Positions 60,421-64,000 of a DNA stretch of 64,000 bases are shown here, piece by piece. The notes under the pieces are model-generated. The model worked only from the letters and a program-made list of their open reading frames with translations, ran no database searches and was not told the origin of the DNA. Position 1 is the stretch's first letter, and the number at the start of each line of letters is the position of its first letter. This DNA comes from Anoplolepis gracilipes (Eukaryota > Arthropoda > Insecta > Hymenoptera > Formicidae), in the NCBI RefSeq assembly GCF_047496725.1, contig NC_132979.1, forward strand, positions 3,489,501 through 3,553,500. Reading direction: 5' to 3'. The position numbers and the translations under genes were made by a program.

Positions 60421-62638
60421 GCCCAGATTTAATTTATAGCATGCCGAGATAATTTATATTCATATTTCATAATTTATATATTTACAATTTATATCGATAA
60501 CTTTTGATGTACATATTTATAACGTACTAATTATACAGTCAAATTCAATAATTTAGCTTTTAAAAAATATATTCATATTTTCTACAATTCAATTATTACA
60601 AATGAATAGCTTCGATTATATATGAATTATAATTCCTCAATAATAACATTATTTCCCGCAGCTATTCTCTTATAAATTTATTTTTAAAAAATCACTTTCT
60701 GCTGACTTGTCATTTGCGATAATAGAACAAATACATTTCGTAAAATTCTCCCTTGCTTGTTCCATCTCGATTTCTCGGAATATCATTATTCTGAATATCA
60801 CGCAGACTAGCGAGCAACTTAATGAATTATGAATATGCATGGACACGTGAGAATGCTTGAAAATCGCTGACTTTAGATTAATGTTCAACCAAAATAAAAA
60901 ATCCTGTAGTAACAAAAGTATAGTAGTAATTTACAAGACTCTTCATCTTAAGTCAATAACGAGGATAATTTAAACAATAGAGCTTACCAAAAACATCTGT
61001 TGCACAAGAGTTTATTTATTTATATTTATTTATATTTTGTAACAAATCGACATAATATCTTTTCTAGGAATTTTCAATGTATATTTTTCGATAAAGTATT
61101 TTAAATCATTTTGTGAAAGATACGCGGCGTTATCTGCCAAAATAAGCATCGTGGAAATAATAAAAGAAGAAAAATAAATAAAGCGGACGAGTGCACAACA
61201 TACGATAGAAAGCGATGGAGAACGTAAAACGGAAGAACAGGATTTGTCTCTCGGTGAATCTTTGCGTCACGTGTCTACGTAAATCCGGAGCATGTAAATA
61301 CACAGTTATAAACTCTAGCTAGATAAAAGTAGCGGTCCTAAAATGAATATCGCTCGAACAAGAAATTCTTGAGCGTCGTTTTTTCGAAGTGTGCGTCAAA
61401 AAATGTACAAACTTTAATTACTATTCGATTAATTCAATACAATATTCCCGAGTAAAATTTGTGCAATTTAAAAACTTTTCGCATCAGTCATATTGTTTCT
61501 TTGCATCTCCTTTTTTTGTTCTCTAAACACTTTGCAGCTAATTAAGTACCTATATGTAATTATATATAAATATTATAAATATTACGTCGACGATTCCAAC
61601 AACGTAGAATTCAATATCGATGCCGAATTTGTGCAACAAGTTGCATAAATAATCCCGATAACGAACGGCATCGCGGCCGTATTAATATATCGGATTTCAA
61701 AGTGTGTCAGGGTGACAAAATACATACGTGTTATTAATGTCCTTATGGGCGGCGCGCACTGCCCTTGACAATAACTCGATAACATCATCAGCGGGTGCTC
61801 TTCTGTCTTTCCGCGCAATTTATCTTTTGCGCGTTTCGCGCAGACCTCGAAAGTCCGTGAGTGGCAATTTGCTTAAATCAAACTTCGTGTCAAAGCCATT
61901 AACACGTGCCGACAGACTTTATTTATCGAAGCTAATAGGCACTCGATTGTGAGATTTCGTTTGTTCGGCTCGGTATAGTGCATATATGTGGGTGTTGCTA
62001 ATAACATTAATTACATCTTTTGTCGATGTATGTCGAAGACGCAGATGCAACCGCGTTATTATTCCTTAGCGAAAAAGAATTTTTTTTAAGAAACCATTCG
62101 CCTCCCTTATTACAAATTCCCTTATTTTCTTCAAACTTTATATCTCGCGATACTATACGGATTCTATTATAAATTATAATAAGCTATTGTCAAGTGATAC
62201 TCTTTCACTCAAAAGAATGATCTTGCAACTTCAACAAAAATTTTCTAGGTGTAAAAAATTAACTGAAACAGATAAATTATTAGCAAATACTGTGATACTG
62301 CATATATTTATTTTGTACTTAATCAATTTAAATGACAGAGACAGAATTTATATCTATACTGTTAGTGTAATTTAGACGGAAAATTTTTCTGCGATGCTTA
62401 TCCTTAAGGCCTCTTGTCAAGGACAATTATATTTGTGATTAATATTTGGCAATGGGATCTAAATTTTCTAGAGGTATTGCTAGAATATTGCTGCTAGAAA
62501 TTCTATACGTGACAAACAATATTCTGACAGATACAAAAAGTAGCGATCAATTTTAATTGAGACATCTAGAAATCTATCTACAATAGCAAAATATTTTTTT
62601 GAGTGTTCTTATAAAATAGATTGCAAATAAGCGCTTAT

Positions 62639-62687
<49 letters not shown>

Positions 62688-64000
62688 TTGGAATTTAATC
62701 GTCTTATAAATAAATATATTAAAAATGATCCACATTAAAATTAATTTGAAAACTGCGCAAGTAACTTTTATGCAATTATATAGTTCCTTCAACAACATTC
62801 AGGAAAAAAAAAAAGAGCTTAGTGGAACATAGAATATTTCAAAAAATATATATGCACAATTCTTTAATTAGTGTGTCGTATCAAAATGCAGTGTACAAAA
62901 TGTAGGCGTCATCATCTGCATTAACAAACATACGCTCATTGAGATGACCGCGTCGGTATCGCCGCGCGAGATCGTGCAGTGAGAGAAAGAGAGACGGGGA
63001 CTTTTAAAGGGCGGCAGAGGAAGGGGGACCGTGTTCCTCCTGTCAAACGAGGGTGATGGACACCTCTCACTGTGGGAAGCTTACCAATACACCTTGGCGT
63101 CCTTGCGGACGAACACGCGCGTCCGCATACGAGCTTGTAATTTACATGCAGACCTCGTACACATATATATGTACACGTAAGCGTGCCCTCCCCACTCGCG
63201 CGATAAATACGAGCGCGTTTACGCCGGTAGCCTTCCGCGTGAACGCAACGAGATGAAACGCCTCTACCATCGCGCTGTGCTGGTCCAGCGCAGCATCCCC
63301 TCTCCCCCTTCCCCTCCTTTCCGAGCTACCAACCACTGCTCCATTCTTCCAAGCGCGCACGCGGGTGCGTGTGTCACCGATGCTGGACCGACGAGCAAAT
63401 GACGATCAACCGAATGACGCGTGTGTTCACACGCGTGCGAGCACGCACTCCAGTTCGTCGCTAATGTTGGCGCACAGCGCGCCGCATATGAACGCCATTG
63501 TGCTGGTGTATAGAGCGCTTTATGACATTTACCGTCAATGTCAGCGAATATCTCCGATGAATTTCTATCTTAATCTATGCACAATTTTTAAAATTTTAAT
63601 CTACAATTTTTAGAAAAAAATTTCAAAATGAACCACAAGGTATATCGGAAGCTTGGATTACCATTCTAAGAAACAGTCATATGCCACATGAATTTTTGTA
63701 TTTAGAAAACTATGTGAGTTTTAATTTAATGACTTTAACGTATTCTAGTATTACGGTATCTTGTGTTCCTATATCATGACGCAAGTTTTATGAAATATAT
63801 GTCGATCACATTTTTTTGTGAAATCTCACGGAGACAATTTGCAATTTTATTTATCTTGTATTACGTACATTTATGTAGGAAGAACAATAACGATTTGATC
63901 GAAGCAGTGACATTTCGCGATTTGTAATCTCGTTAATTGTGTAAGAATTTTCCGTTTGTATAGTAATCTTATTTGCTCGACTGTTTGGCGTTTCTCGATT
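56624..64000 (+). other. Intron of the SLC22 gene (open to the right edge)
   Basis: Starts with donor GAG|GTAAACTTG. No acceptor followed by an SLC22-like frame was found in 7.4 kb. Contents: poly-A near 57733-57759, (TC)n near 60398-60420, (TA)n near 62648-62686, and CG-rich islands at 57340-57740 and 62930-63500. The ORFs on these islands overlap on both strands and match nothing I know. Confidence 0.55.

Noticed and set aside
1..64000. CRISPR arrays, bacterial operons, rRNA
   Set aside because: Repeats are transposon- or array-derived without regular spacers. Introns and gene content are animal. No rRNA block was seen, and tRNAs could not be screened reliably by eye.

Overview
The window is animal nuclear DNA, most probably from an aculeate hymenopteran and quite possibly an ant. 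Genes carry spliceosomal introns with GTAAGT/GTGAGT donors. Two conserved insect genes are readable (the ESCRT-I subunit VPS28 and an SLC22 transporter). AT-rich DNA full of decayed insect transposons alternates with CG-rich 5' regions. The species call is inference; the sequence names no taxon.

Layout. (1) 0-27 kb is a tandem array of about five divergent units. Each unit carries one tiny secreted-peptide gene on the minus strand (CDS at 3278-3457, 11174-11353, 14422-14601, 19803-19988 and 25960-26115). (2) 27-35 kb is non-coding, with CG-rich islands, a foldback element and a diverged 250-bp tandem duplication. (3) 35.1-38.9 kb holds two minus-strand genes: VPS28 and, upstream of it, a SPIDR-like DNA-repair scaffold gene. 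(4) 39-44 kb resumes the peptide array with two longer, very hydrophobic members (40783-41046 and 41299-41544). (5) 44.3-53.7 kb has no coding gene I can support, but 46.5-48.05 kb looks like a CG-rich non-coding first exon on the plus strand. (6) 53.7-56.6 kb holds the 5' UTR and first two coding exons of an SLC22 transporter on the plus strand. The rest of the window appears to be its next intron, and the gene runs off the right edge.

The most interesting system is the peptide family. All seven genes share a near-identical signal peptide (MKxSLxFVFVLVLILG type), a TATA box about 75-90 bp before the ATG, and a block about 285 bp further upstream with GATA-type (TTGATAAG) sites. All seven also share a splice donor just after the stop codon; in six of them it leads to a non-coding second exon in the 3' UTR. 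The secreted parts differ sharply. Four end in a cationic segment with a CxxxC pair (A, B, C, D), one is Cys-free (E), and two are long hydrophobic helices with an internal repeat (F, G). This is the pattern of a rapidly evolving secreted effector family, such as venom or antimicrobial peptides. The function is inferred from architecture; I do not recognise the family by name.

The array is marked by transposons. A complete but dead Tc5-like element (6571-10018) sits in a precise CTNAG target. Two MITEs lie in the intron of gene D. A 5'-truncated Penelope-like element (about 20.8-22.3 kb) is inserted between genes D and E. A decayed non-LTR retrotransposon (about 41.8-43.6 kb) separates gene G from its distal control block. 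Segmental duplication is also visible: a 4-kb block is repeated nearly unchanged at 1.3-5.1 and 12.4-16.3 kb, and a worn second copy of the SPIDR-like promoter lies at 44.1-44.3 kb.
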